Positions 7,297-16,000 are shown, counted from the first letter of the stretch. The stretch is DNA of 31,235 nt from an uncultured Bacilli bacterium (GCA_934089255.1 CAKOJI010000015.1:1-31235), one strand, 5' to 3'. The notes: generated from the sequence alone by a model not told the origin. Made by a program: numbers and translations.

Positions 7297-9132
7297 ATGT
7301 GCGGATTTTGTGGATTTAGCGATAAAAAAAGTATAGAAAATAAAAAGAAAATAATAAAAAGTATGTCTGATAGAATAATACATAGAGGACCTGATAGTGA
7401 TGGTTATTACGTAGATAAATCTGTTGCAATGGGTTTTAGAAGATTATCTATTATAGATTTAAAAGGTGGTAACCAACCAATATACAATGAAGATGAAAGT
7501 ATTGTAGTAATGTTTAATGGTGAAATTTATAACTTTATGGAGTTAAGAAAAGAATTAATAGACTTAGGACATATTTTTAAAACAAATAGTGATACTGAAG
7601 TAATTGTACATGGATATGAAGAATATAAAAAAGATATATTTAATAAATTAAGAGGAATGTTTGCCATTTTTATATATGATAAAAATAATAAAGAAATAAT
7701 ATGTGCAAGAGATTATTTTGGGATAAAACCATTATATTATTATTTTGATAATAACTTATTTATGGTAGGAAGTGAAATAAAATCTTTCTTATCTCATCCT
7801 GATTTTAAAAAAGAACTAAATAATAAAGTTTTAGGATTATATTTATCATATGGTACTAATCATTTAGAAGAAACTTTCTTTAAATATACAAAAAAATTAA
7901 AACCAGGACATTTTCTAACATTTAAAGATGGAGTAGTTAAAACAAATACATATTTTAAATTAGAATATAAAAAAGAAAAGAATTCTTATAAATATTATGA
8001 AAATTTAGTAAAAGAAACTTTAGAAGATTCTATTAAATATCATCAAATAAGTGATGTTGAAGTTGGTTCATACTTAAGTGGTGGAGTAGATTCATCTTAC
8101 GTTGTAAGCGTTGCAAAACCAAACAAAACTTTTACAGTAGGATTTTCAGGAAAAGGTTTTAGTGAAATAGAATATGCAAAAAGTTTATCAGATCATTTTA
8201 ATGTTAATCATTATAGTAAAGTAATCTCAGGCGATGAATTTTTTGATATATTACCAACTATTCAATATCATACAGATGAACCAAGTGCAAATGTTAGTAC
8301 AGTACCATTATATTTTTTAAGTAAACTGGCAAGAAGTCAAGTAAAAGTAGTTTTATCAGGTGAAGGTGCAGATGAGATGTTTGGTGGTTATAACGAATAT
8401 AATGATTCAATAGGTGAAAAACTATATTTAAGCTTACCACTATTTATTAGAAGTGGCATAGCTCGTATAATTAAACCATTACCATATTTTAAAGGTAAAC
8501 ATACATTAGAAAAATACGGCAAAGATATTAGTAAAAGATACTATAATAAAACGGAAATGTTTTTACCAAATGAAATAAAAGAAGTATTAAAAGAAGAATA
8601 TATTAGTGATATAACACCATATGATTTATGTAAACCATATCACGATGAAACAAAAAAAGAAAATGATATTTTAAGAAAAATGTATATAGATCTTAATTTT
8701 TGGTTACCAAATGATATATTGTTAAAAGCAGATAAAATGTCTATGGCAAATAGTGTTGAATTACGTGTTCCATTCCTAGATAAAAAAGTATGGAATTTAT
8801 CTAGCAAATTACCAACTAAGTATATGGTACATAAAAATCAAACAAAATATATATTTAGACAAGTGGCAGAACAAGTTATACCTAAAGAATGGGCTAAAAG
8901 AAAAAAACTAGGTTTCCCAGTACCATTTGGTAATTGGATTACAGAAGAAAAATATTATAAAAAAGTAAAAACTATGTTCAATAAAGATTTTGTTAGTACA
9001 TTTTTTAATAAAGACAAGATAAATGAAATGCTAGATAATCACTATAATAATGTATTACGTAACGGAAAAAAAATATATACAATTTATACATTCTTAATAT
9101 GGTATGAAAGATTCTTTATAACAGAAAAATAA
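7297..9132 (+). CDS. AsnB/AsnH-type glutamine-dependent amidotransferase
   Basis: A 611-residue protein of the glutamine-hydrolysing asparagine synthetase family. After Met removal, C2 of MCGFCG would be the glutaminase nucleophile. RGPDSDG (30-36), FNGEIYN (73-79) and NSDTEV complete the class II glutaminase domain (about 1-200). The synthetase domain has the pyrophosphate loop SGGVDSS (261-267) and LSGEGADEMFGGY. Both halves look intact. The family makes asparagine, but some members amidate carboxyl groups in peptidoglycan: L. lactis AsnH acts on D-Asp of the cross-bridge. Third place in the operon with a racemase and a D-Asp-ligase-like gene favours the wall role. The SD is weak, suggesting translational coupling across the 4-base gap. 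Confidence 0.88.
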   Translation: MCGFCGFSDKKSIENKKKIIKSMSDRIIHRGPDSDGYYVDKSVAMGFRRLSIIDLKGGNQPIYNEDESIVVMFNGEIYNFMELRKELIDLGHIFKTNSDTEVIVHGYEEYKKDIFNKLRGMFAIFIYDKNNKEIICARDYFGIKPLYYYFDNNLFMVGSEIKSFLSHPDFKKELNNKVLGLYLSYGTNHLEETFFKYTKKLKPGHFLTFKDGVVKTNTYFKLEYKKEKNSYKYYENLVKETLEDSIKYHQISDVEVGSYLSGGVDSSYVVSVAKPNKTFTVGFSGKGFSEIEYAKSLSDHFNVNHYSKVISGDEFFDILPTIQYHTDEPSANVSTVPLYFLSKLARSQVKVVLSGEGADEMFGGYNEYNDSIGEKLYLSLPLFIRSGIARIIKPLPYFKGKHTLEKYGKDISKRYYNKTEMFLPNEIKEVLKEEYISDITPYDLCKPYHDETKKENDILRKMYIDLNFWLPNDILLKADKMSMANSVELRVPFLDKKVWNLSSKLPTKYMVHKNQTKYIFRQVAEQVIPKEWAKRKKLGFPVPFGNWITEEKYYKKVKTMFNKDFVSTFFNKDKINEMLDNHYNNVLRNGKKIYTIYTFLIWYERFFITEK

Positions 9133-9147
9133 TTTAAAATAATATTG

Positions 9148-9175
9148 ACAGTAAATATAATATTACTGTTTTTTC
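9148..9175 (+). terminator. Terminator of the alr-asl-asnH operon
   Basis: ACAGTAA (9148-9154) pairs with TTACTGT (9163-9169), followed by a run of T. It lies in the short gap between the operon and the convergent flippase gene and may limit read-through in both directions. Confidence 0.75.
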
Positions 9176-9189
9176 TTTAAAAAAAGATT

Positions 9190-10830
9190 CTAATCTAGAA
9201 CCTTTAAATGTAATTTATTTCTAATTTTATTTATTAACTCTTTTCCAAATACATCTTTAATAACACCTAATTTATAAGTTATAAATATATAAATTATAGC
9301 ACCAATTATAGAATTAATAACAGTAACTATTAATGCATCACGTCTATTATATAAATTAAATGGAAGTGTTTTATTAAGAGCAAATAATATAATAAACATA
9401 ATTATAACTGCAAATAATATTTTATAAGTCATACGTATTGTTTTACTAAATTTTAAATCTTTACTTTCTTTCTTTAAATAATGAATACTAACTCCAATAC
9501 TTAAAAAATAACCTATACAAGTAGCAATAATACTACCAATAAAACTTTCTATTCCAATAGCATTACATAAATACATCATAGGAACGTCTAATATACCATT
9601 TGTTACAAAACCTAATATAACAGATAAATAAACTGCTTTAAACTTATTCATAGACTGTAACATAGTCGAAGTAGAAATATTTATATTAACTAATAGAGCT
9701 GTAAAAATATTTATACTTAATATCAAACTTCCATAAGGATTAGTATTATAAAATATTGTCCAAATAGGTTTTGCTAATATACTTATTCCAACTGTCATAG
9801 GAATAGAAGTATAAAGTATTAATTGTAATGCTTTATTTATTTTTAAATTAACATTTTTATAATCTTTGCTTACATAACTTGATACAATATTTGGTATTAA
9901 ACTCATTGTCATACCAAGTACTATAGAATTAATTATCATAGATATTTTAGGACACCAAGTTGATATACTTGATGTAATAAATTCTACATCATTAGCGCTA
10001 TATCCTAAATGTTGTATAGTTCTACTGACAAGTATCATATCAGTAGATGAATAAACATTTGTTATTAAATTAATAATAATTATTGGAATAGAGTAACTAG
10101 CAATTTTTTTAATTATCTCTTTGTTAGTTATTGCATCTTTTTTATACTCTTTATCTAAATGCAATACATTCTTATTATGTTTTATTTTTATTATTAAATA
10201 AATATCGGCAACTAAAGCACCAAAGAAAGCACCGAGTAAAGATACTCCTACAGCAAGTGTTAACGTTCCATTAAATACTTTATATATTAAGTAAGAACCA
10301 AGTAACATTATTCCAATTCTAACAACTTGTTCAATTAATTGACTAACACTTGATGGAGTCATTATTTTATGCCCTTGTAAATATCCTTTAGTTACACTTA
10401 AGAAAGGTACAACCAATATTGATACGGAAACACACCTTATAACAAAAGCAATATCACTTATGGTGTTTCCCCCTGTCATATCACCAATTATTAAATGAGC
10501 TATTGGTTTAGCAAATACAAATAATAAAACAAATGATATTATAGATAACGAACTAATTATTTTTTTAGATATTTTATATGTTCTTGTTTTAGCTTCTAAA
10601 TAACCTAATGTTTCATATTCACTAATTAATTTACTTATGGCATTTGGTATTCCAGCACTAGATATACTTAAAAAAATAAGATATATATTATATGCATAAC
10701 TATAAAGAGCTGCACCACGAGAACCAACAATAGAGTAAAATGGAACAACATATAGCATACCTAATATTTTAACTAAAAAAATAAATACAGTAGCAATAAC
10801 AGTTCCCTCTATAAAACTATTTTTTTTCAT
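9190..10830 (-). CDS. MVF/SpoVB-YtgP family lipid flippase
   Basis: A 546-residue, strongly hydrophobic protein with about 14 predicted membrane segments. The opening FIEGTVIATVFIFLVKILGMLYVVPFYSIVG and the following RGAALYSYAYNIYLIFLSISSAGIPNAISKLISEY pattern are typical of the polysaccharide biosynthesis/MVF family in Bacillota (SpoVB, YtgP). In B. subtilis YtgP is a MurJ-type lipid II flippase; other relatives move polysaccharide lipid carriers. Here it may serve peptidoglycan or be the missing flippase of the polysaccharide locus 6 kb away. The SD AAGGAATG precedes the start. It is convergent with the asnH-like gene. Confidence 0.85.
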   Translation of the reverse strand: MKKNSFIEGTVIATVFIFLVKILGMLYVVPFYSIVGSRGAALYSYAYNIYLIFLSISSAGIPNAISKLISEYETLGYLEAKTRTYKISKKIISSLSIISFVLLFVFAKPIAHLIIGDMTGGNTISDIAFVIRCVSVSILVVPFLSVTKGYLQGHKIMTPSSVSQLIEQVVRIGIMLLGSYLIYKVFNGTLTLAVGVSLLGAFFGALVADIYLIIKIKHNKNVLHLDKEYKKDAITNKEIIKKIASYSIPIIIINLITNVYSSTDMILVSRTIQHLGYSANDVEFITSSISTWCPKISMIINSIVLGMTMSLIPNIVSSYVSKDYKNVNLKINKALQLILYTSIPMTVGISILAKPIWTIFYNTNPYGSLILSINIFTALLVNINISTSTMLQSMNKFKAVYLSVILGFVTNGILDVPMMYLCNAIGIESFIGSIIATCIGYFLSIGVSIHYLKKESKDLKFSKTIRMTYKILFAVIIMFIILFALNKTLPFNLYNRRDALIVTVINSIIGAIIYIFITYKLGVIKDVFGKELINKIRNKLHLKVLD

Positions 10831-10956
10831 TTAATCATTCCTTACATAAGAAAATTATATAATATTTATTATTATTTTTTATTATTTATATTTATTTTAT
10901 ACATTAAGTATACAAAATATATTAACCAACTTTAAGAATTATTTGATAAAATATAA

Positions 10957-10986
10957 TTGATTTTTTTTTTAATAATGTATTATAAT
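10957..10986 (+). promoter_or_regulatory. Promoter of the thioredoxin-fold gene
   Basis: TTGATT (10957-10962), an 18-base spacer and TATAAT (10981-10986), 26 bases before the start codon at 11012, with GAAGGAGAG as ribosome site. Confidence 0.65.
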
Positions 10987-11011
10987 AAATGTTATTAGAA
11001 GGAGAGTAGTT

Positions 11012-11572
11012 ATGGAAAAAGAATTATTAAATAAAATATACAAATTAGGAAAATATATAACAGTAATATTATCATTAATACTAATTGTATTAACAATTGG
11101 AGTATCAAAAATGTATTCAAATAGTGATTCAAAAAGTACAAATAACAAAAATGAAGATACAGAATATAATACTAATTATGATGTGTCAATGTTTAAAGAA
11201 ATAAAAGTAAGTGATATTAAGAGTGAAACAAAAAATAAATTAAGTGTTATTTATGTTGGTAGAGAAACTTGTAGTTGGTGTAGTGCATTCTTACCAAATT
11301 TATGGGAAGCTCAAGAAAAATATGGGTATACTACATTATATATTGACATAGCAAAAATAATTGATTTTGAAAATGGTGGAATTCTTGATCAAACTTCATA
11401 TGATACAATGACAAAATTAACAGGTACTGGTTATGAAGAATATGTTAGTAAAAATTTTGGTTCAACACCAATGATATTAATTATGAAAGATAATAAAATT
11501 GTTGGAGCACAAACAGGATATTCTGAATATAGTGACTTTGAAAAAGTGTTAACAGATGCCGGAATAAAATAA
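11012..11572 (+). CDS. Membrane-anchored thioredoxin-fold protein
   Basis: A 186-residue protein with an N-terminal membrane anchor (about 14-33), a polar Asn/Ser/Lys linker and an extracytoplasmic thioredoxin fold. The redox motif is C87-S-W-C90 and the cis-proline is P153 in STPMILIM, both as expected. It resembles the small thioredoxin-like proteins often annotated as bacteriocin transport accessory proteins; no bacteriocin gene is visible here. It may reduce or form disulfides in secreted proteins; the Cys-containing products at 25523 and 26627 are possible clients, but this is only inference. It is a single-gene unit with its own promoter and a strong terminator. GAAGGAGAG fixes the start. 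Confidence 0.82.
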   Translation: MEKELLNKIYKLGKYITVILSLILIVLTIGVSKMYSNSDSKSTNNKNEDTEYNTNYDVSMFKEIKVSDIKSETKNKLSVIYVGRETCSWCSAFLPNLWEAQEKYGYTTLYIDIAKIIDFENGGILDQTSYDTMTKLTGTGYEEYVSKNFGSTPMILIMKDNKIVGAQTGYSEYSDFEKVLTDAGIK

Positions 11573-11581
11573 TGTTAATAA

Positions 11582-11638
11582 AAAAATCGTACTAAAAATA
11601 AACAGATTATAATAAACTGTATAGTACGATTTTTATTA
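11582..11638 (+). terminator. Strong intrinsic terminator
   Basis: AAAAATCGTACTA (11582-11594) pairs perfectly with TAGTACGATTTTT (11622-11634), a 13-bp stem with a T-rich end. The 27-base loop contains a further ACAG/CTGT pairing. It closes the thioredoxin-fold gene. Confidence 0.85.
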
Positions 11639-11683
11639 TCTGTTAATATAGTAAAAAAAGATAAAAAACTAACAAAAAAAGTA

Positions 11684-11712
11684 TTGAAGTTATTAAATTA
11701 AAATGCTATATT
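11684..11712 (+). promoter_or_regulatory. Promoter of the ABC transporter gene
   Basis: TTGAAG (11684-11689), a 17-base spacer and TATATT (11707-11712) with an extended -10 TGC. Confidence 0.7.
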
Positions 11713-11765
11713 TTAAACACTGTATTTAATTTGGGTTACTATTAATTAATATAAGGAGCGTAAAA

Positions 11766-14039
11766 ATGTTAGAAATTAAAAATATAAAAAAAGTATATAA
11801 AACAGGTTCTTTTACTCAAACTGCATTAGATAATATATCAATTAAATTTAGAAAAAATGAATTTGTTACGATATTAGGACAATCAGGTAGTGGTAAAACA
11901 ACTCTTTTAAATATACTAGGTGGTTTAGATAAGTATGACAGTGGAGATTTAATTATTAACGATGTATCTACTAAAAAATTTAAAGATAAAGATTGGGACG
12001 CGTATAGAAATAATAGTGTAGGCTTTATATTTCAGAGTTATAATTTAATTAATCATATTTCAGTACTTGATAATGTAGAATTAGCATTAAAATTAAATAA
12101 TATAAGAAAAAAATATAGAAGAAAGAAAGCAATAAAAGTATTAGAAAGTGTTGGTTTAAAAGAACATATCCATAAACTTCCTAATGAATTATCTGGTGGT
12201 CAAATGCAAAGAGTTGCTATTGCAAGAAGTCTAGTAAATGATCCAGATATAATTTTAGCTGACGAACCAACTGGTGCACTAGATTCCAAAACAAGTATTC
12301 AAATTATGGAATTAATAAAAAAAATATCAGAAAAAAAATTAGTAATTATGGTAAGTCATAACAAAGAGTTGGCTAACATTTATTCTACAAGAATAATAGA
12401 ATTAAAAGATGGAAAAATAATAAGTGACAATAATAAATACAAACAAGAAGAAGATGTCTATAATAATTATAAATTAAAAAGAACAAAAATGTCATTTAAA
12501 GAGGCTCTTTCGTTATCATTTAATAATATAAAAACAAAAAAAGGAAGAACGCTTTTAACAGCATTTGCATCCAGTATTGGAATAATAGGAATAGCACTAA
12601 TATTAAGCTTTTCTAATGGCTTTGATAAACAAATAGAAAAATACGAAAAAGGTATTATGTCCGCAATGCCAATTATTATTTCTAATGAAGCTGTTAGTAT
12701 GGATGAAGAAACAGTAGAAAAAGTAGCTGGCAAAGATAAAATAAAGTATCCAAATTATAATTATGTTATTCCCAAAAAAAATAATGATGAATTAATGAGT
12801 AGAAAAAATAATATAACTGATGATTATTTAAATTATTTACTAAAAATGCCAAACAGCTATTCCTATGGAATATCATATATGAGATATACAAATATATCGT
12901 TTATAAATAAAAATAATGATAAAGTAAATTTAATAGATAATAATAAATTTAGCATAACTGCTTTACCAACATCATTTACTGATACTTCATTTATAAACGT
13001 TTATTATGACTTATTAAAAGGAAGACTACCAGAAAATAAAAATGAAATGATATTATTTGTTGATGCTAATAATAGTGTAGATGAATATTTATTAGAAGCA
13101 TTAAATTTAGATAAAAGTAAAAATATTAACTTTGATGAAATTCTGAATTCAACTATTCGAGTTATAATGAATGATGATTTATATACTAAATATAATAACA
13201 TTTATATAAAAACAAATAATCTAGATAAAATGTATGATAAGGCTTACGAACTTAAAATTGTTGGTATATATAGAATGAAAAAAGAATATCCAAGTTATAT
13301 TACTTCATCATCACTTGCGTATACAGAAGATTTTATGGATTATTATATTGATATAAATAATAACTCTAAAATTGTTAAAGAACAGAAAAAAACAAATAAA
13401 AATATATTAACTGGATTAGATTTTGATGATGATATGACTAAAGAAAAGATGCTTAGTTTTCTAGGAAGTAAATCTTTACCACACACAATAATGCTTTATC
13501 CTAAAGATTTTAATAGTAAAGATAATTTACTAGATTATTTAGATAAATATAATGATAATAAGGAAGAATCTGATAAAATTATTTATACAGATCAAGCAAA
13601 AATGATTTCAAGTATGAGTGGTAAATTAATGAACGCAATTACTTTAGTTTTAATTGCTTTTAGTTCAATCTCACTTATTGTTTCATCTATAATGATTGGT
13701 ATAATTACTTACATAAGCGTATTAGAAAGAACAAAAGAAATAGGAATACTAAGAGCAATAGGGGCTAGAAAAAAAGATATAACAAGAGTATTTAATGCAG
13801 AAACATTTATAATTGGAATAACTAGTGGAACTATAGGAGTATTAATTGCACTTATTTTAACGATACCAACAAATGCTATTATATATTCACTGACAGAATT
13901 AGATAATGTTGCGGTTTTAAACCCATATCACGCATTAATATTAATAATTATTAGTCTAACTTTAACAATAATAGGTGGCTTTATACCGGCTAAAATAGCA
14001 AGCAAAAAAGACCCAGTAAAAGCACTTAGAAGTGAGTGA
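11766..14039 (+). CDS. MacB-like ABC transporter, ATPase fused to FtsX-type permease
   Basis: A 757-residue single-chain transporter. Residues 1-220 are a LolD/MacB-type ATPase with Walker A GQSGSGKTT (38-46), Q-loop Q90, signature LSGGQ (142-146), Walker B IILADEP (162-168) and H-loop H198. From about 245 a first membrane helix follows KTKKGRTLLTAFASSIGIIGIALILSF, then a large extracytoplasmic region (about 280-610), and three C-terminal helices with the FtsX hallmark LERTKEIGILRAIGARKKDI. The end IPAKIASKKDPVKALRSE is typical. Such mechanotransmission transporters handle peptides, lipoproteins or antimicrobial resistance; the substrate is unknown. No accessory protein or two-component system is adjacent. 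TAAGGAG marks the start. Confidence 0.9.
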   Translation: MLEIKNIKKVYKTGSFTQTALDNISIKFRKNEFVTILGQSGSGKTTLLNILGGLDKYDSGDLIINDVSTKKFKDKDWDAYRNNSVGFIFQSYNLINHISVLDNVELALKLNNIRKKYRRKKAIKVLESVGLKEHIHKLPNELSGGQMQRVAIARSLVNDPDIILADEPTGALDSKTSIQIMELIKKISEKKLVIMVSHNKELANIYSTRIIELKDGKIISDNNKYKQEEDVYNNYKLKRTKMSFKEALSLSFNNIKTKKGRTLLTAFASSIGIIGIALILSFSNGFDKQIEKYEKGIMSAMPIIISNEAVSMDEETVEKVAGKDKIKYPNYNYVIPKKNNDELMSRKNNITDDYLNYLLKMPNSYSYGISYMRYTNISFINKNNDKVNLIDNNKFSITALPTSFTDTSFINVYYDLLKGRLPENKNEMILFVDANNSVDEYLLEALNLDKSKNINFDEILNSTIRVIMNDDLYTKYNNIYIKTNNLDKMYDKAYELKIVGIYRMKKEYPSYITSSSLAYTEDFMDYYIDINNNSKIVKEQKKTNKNILTGLDFDDDMTKEKMLSFLGSKSLPHTIMLYPKDFNSKDNLLDYLDKYNDNKEESDKIIYTDQAKMISSMSGKLMNAITLVLIAFSSISLIVSSIMIGIITYISVLERTKEIGILRAIGARKKDITRVFNAETFIIGITSGTIGVLIALILTIPTNAIIYSLTELDNVAVLNPYHALILIIISLTLTIIGGFIPAKIASKKDPVKALRSE

Positions 14040-14040
14040 T

Positions 14041-14069
14041 TTGCAAAAATAACCATTTTGTGCTATAAT
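14041..14069 (+). promoter_or_regulatory. Strong isolated promoter
   Basis: TTGCAA (14041-14046), exactly 17 bases, then TATAAT (14064-14069) with an extended -10 TGC. It begins just after the ABC transporter stop codon and points to a hairpin only about 30 bases downstream of the predicted start. Confidence 0.75.
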
Positions 14070-14075
14070 TAACTT

Positions 14076-14125
14076 ACTAATGAGGGGGTAATTAGTTAAA
14101 AGAGAACCCTTGCGTTCTCTTTTAC
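14076..14125 (+). ncRNA. Candidate ~50-nt RNA between two genes
   Basis: A consensus promoter ends at 14069, so a transcript would begin near 14076. It would contain a G-rich stretch TGAGGGGGTAA (14081-14091) and end at the hairpin 14098-14123. The hairpin loop carries CCCTT, able to pair with the G-rich stretch. No convincing ORF is present: ATG at 14080 gives only M-R-G. The next gene has its own promoter, so this could be a free-standing small RNA, or an untranslated leader with attenuation. No known family was recognised. Confidence 0.4.
14098..14123 (+). terminator. Hairpin terminator
   Basis: AAAAGAGAAC (14098-14107) pairs perfectly with GTTCTCTTTT (14114-14123), a 10-bp stem with a 6-base loop. 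The T tract is short (four). It would end the small transcript and could also stop read-through from the ABC transporter gene. Confidence 0.75.
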
Positions 14126-14153
14126 ACTATTTGTCAAACATAATTATATTTTT

Positions 14154-14182
14154 TTAACATAAAGTCTTATTAGTGATATTAT
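14154..14182 (+). promoter_or_regulatory. Promoter of the small membrane protein gene
   Basis: TTAACA (14154-14159), a 17-base spacer and TATTAT (14177-14182) with an extended -10 TGA. Confidence 0.65.
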
Positions 14183-14205
14183 ATAGTCTTTAAGGGGGAG
14201 ATAAT

Positions 14206-14805
14206 ATGATAAAAACTATATTAGATAAAATAAAAAAACTATTAAAAAAAATAGAGGTAGGTAAAATTAACTATTTAAATCACAGATGTAAAAAATACAT
14301 AATTAAATATGTAGAAGAAGATAATTTAATAAAAATAATTAATTCTAATGGTGATTATAAATACGTTGAAAACAATATTGCTAACAAAGTAAAAATTATG
14401 GAAATTATTAAAGACCATAAAAAAGAAATAGATAAAAAAATAAAATATTATGATAATACTAAAGAAGATTCTAAATTTATTATAATATCAAGTGCATTTT
14501 TCTTAATAGTACTTGGATGTACATTTATATTTAGTTTCTTTGTAGGAAGTTATATATTATTTATATTAACATTCTTATCATTTACAACAACACTAGTTTT
14601 ATTTACTATGAATACTTATAAAATATTATTATTTAGAGAAGAAGTTAAGAGATTAAAAAATATAAAAAATAATAAAATAGTTTTAGATGATAAAGAACTA
14701 AAAAATATTTTTATAGATTGTTTTACTTATTTAAAAAATACATTTTATAGTTTAGTTTTAAAAATAGTTAATTTATTTGATAATATTAAGGTAAAATTTA
14801 ATTAA
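14206..14805 (+). CDS. Hypothetical protein with two membrane helices
   Basis: A 199-residue protein that I do not recognise. A Lys-rich, charged N-terminal region (1-85) precedes two adjacent hydrophobic helices (about 87-108 and 110-133), then a basic region and a last weakly hydrophobic stretch near 170-190. This suggests a membrane hairpin with both tails in the cytoplasm. The start follows AGGGGGAG at a good distance, and the gene has its own promoter; codon use matches its neighbours, so it is likely real. The trpS promoter follows directly. Confidence 0.7.
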   Translation: MIKTILDKIKKLLKKIEVGKINYLNHRCKKYIIKYVEEDNLIKIINSNGDYKYVENNIANKVKIMEIIKDHKKEIDKKIKYYDNTKEDSKFIIISSAFFLIVLGCTFIFSFFVGSYILFILTFLSFTTTLVLFTMNTYKILLFREEVKRLKNIKNNKIVLDDKELKNIFIDCFTYLKNTFYSLVLKIVNLFDNIKVKFN

Positions 14806-14820
14806 TTTTATCTTTTTATA

Positions 14821-14829
14821 TGTTATAAT
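14821..14829 (+). promoter_or_regulatory. Extended -10 promoter of trpS
   Basis: TGTTATAAT (TGn plus TATAAT at 14824-14829) lies 20 bases before the trpS start; the -35 region (ATTAAT near 14801) is weak. The leader would be about 13 bases, too short for a T-box. Confidence 0.6.
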
Positions 14830-14848
14830 CTTTATAGGACGTGATATT

Positions 14849-15835
14849 ATGAAAAAAAGAGTTTTAACTGGATTGCAACCAACTGGTGTAATAACACTAG
14901 GAAATTATATAGGTGCAATAAGACAAATGGCAGAAGTAAGTGATAGTACAGATAATTATATTTTCATCGCTGACTTACACGCAATAACAGTTAATCAAGA
15001 TCCTATTACTTTAAGAAATAATATAAAAAGCTTAGTTGCTCTTTACTTAGCCTGTGGTATAGATCCAGAAAAAAATACTATATACATTCAATCAGATAAT
15101 CCATATATACCTTGTATAAGTTGGATGTTAGAATGTAATTCATACTACGGTGAATTATCTAGAATGACACAATTCAAAGAAAAATCAAAAAAAAGCGAAA
15201 ATTTTACTGCAGGACTTTTAACATATCCAGTACTTATGGCTGCTGATATAATTGCAATGGATACTGACTATGTTCCAGTTGGAATAGATCAAAAACAACA
15301 CGTTGAACTAGCTCGTGATATTGCAATAAGATATAATAAAAAATATGGAGAAACATTTAAAATACCAGAACCATTAATAAGAGAAGAAGGTACTAAAATA
15401 ATGGATTTACAAAATCCTGATAAAAAAATGAGCAAAAGTAGTGAAAGCGAAAAAGGTGTAATAAGACTTTTAGATGATGTAAAATCAGCTAGAAAAAAAA
15501 TTATGTCAGCAACTACTGATAGTGAAATGAAAATCATTTTTGATCCAGCTAATAAACCGGGTATATCTAATTTAATAAATATATATTGCTCTTTAACAAA
15601 CAAAAAGATTAGTGAAGTAGAATTTGAGTTTAAAAATTCAAATTACGGAGAATTTAAAACAAAAGTAGCAGATGAAGTAGTTAACTTGTTAACTAATATA
15701 CAAATTAAATATAACGAAATATTAAACAGCGAAAAATTAGATAAAATACTTGATGAAGGTGCCAAAAAAAATATAGAAATTACTAAGAAATATTATGAAA
15801 AAATGAAAAAAAGTATTGGTTTAGGAAGAAATTAA
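14849..15835 (+). CDS. trpS: Tryptophan--tRNA ligase
   Basis: A 328-residue class I aminoacyl-tRNA synthetase that charges tRNA-Trp. The HIGH-type motif is TGLQPTGVITLGNYIGA (7-23, with the usual T-x-G-N form), and the KMSKS motif is K193-M-S-K-S197. FIADLHAIT, the core QKQHVELARDIAIRYN and GLLTYPVLMAADI are standard for bacterial TrpRS. The length is typical. It appears monocistronic, with tRNA-His transcribed separately downstream. No T-box leader is present, unlike many Bacillota trpS genes. Confidence 0.97.
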   Translation: MKKRVLTGLQPTGVITLGNYIGAIRQMAEVSDSTDNYIFIADLHAITVNQDPITLRNNIKSLVALYLACGIDPEKNTIYIQSDNPYIPCISWMLECNSYYGELSRMTQFKEKSKKSENFTAGLLTYPVLMAADIIAMDTDYVPVGIDQKQHVELARDIAIRYNKKYGETFKIPEPLIREEGTKIMDLQNPDKKMSKSSESEKGVIRLLDDVKSARKKIMSATTDSEMKIIFDPANKPGISNLINIYCSLTNKKISEVEFEFKNSNYGEFKTKVADEVVNLLTNIQIKYNEILNSEKLDKILDEGAKKNIEITKKYYEKMKKSIGLGRN

Positions 15836-15845
15836 TACTTTTTTC

Positions 15846-15874
15846 TTGATAATTGTTATTTTATTTGATACAAT
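15846..15874 (+). promoter_or_regulatory. Promoter of tRNA-His, overlapped by an inverted repeat
   Basis: TTGATA (15846-15851), 17 bases, TACAAT (15869-15874) with an extended -10 TGA. A perfect 9-bp inverted repeat, GATAATTGT (15848-15856) and ACAATTATC (15870-15878), overlaps both boxes and might also serve as the trpS terminator. Confidence 0.65.
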
Positions 15875-15886
15875 TATCTTGTTCTT

Positions 15887-15963
15887 GGCGGGATTGGTGA
15901 AGTGGTTAACACGCCGGATTGTGGCTCCGGTATGCGTGGGTTCGATCCCCACATCTCGCCCCA
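15887..15963 (+). tRNA. tRNA-His (anticodon GTG)
   Basis: A complete cloverleaf: acceptor stem GCGGGAT (15888-15894) with ATCTCGC (15953-15959, one G-T pair), anticodon stem CCGGA/TCCGG with loop TTGTGGC giving anticodon GTG (15921-15923), and a T arm GTGGGTTCGATCCCCAC. G at 15887 is the encoded G-1 that marks tRNA-His, facing discriminator C at 15960. CCA (15961-15963) is encoded. Confidence 0.97.
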
Positions 15964-15976
15964 CTTAAGAAGATTT

Positions 15977-16000
15977 ACTCGAACTTTTCGAGTTTTTTTT
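15977..16000 (+). terminator. Terminator after tRNA-His
   Basis: ACTCGAA (15977-15983), loop CTT, TTCGAGT (15987-15993), then eight T. A compact, strong intrinsic terminator. Confidence 0.9.

Noticed and set aside
12467..12733. Open frames on the opposite strand inside the ABC transporter and other genes
   Set aside because: They lie fully inside well-supported genes, have no ribosome sites and no recognisable motifs, as expected from AT-rich codon bias.
14076..14125. PreQ1 or another known small riboswitch
   Set aside because: The G-rich stretch lies before the hairpin and the A-rich pairing tail of PreQ1-I is missing; no known consensus fits.
14806..14848. T-box leader for trpS
   Set aside because: The predicted transcript has a leader of only about 13 bases, with no antiterminator or terminator structure.
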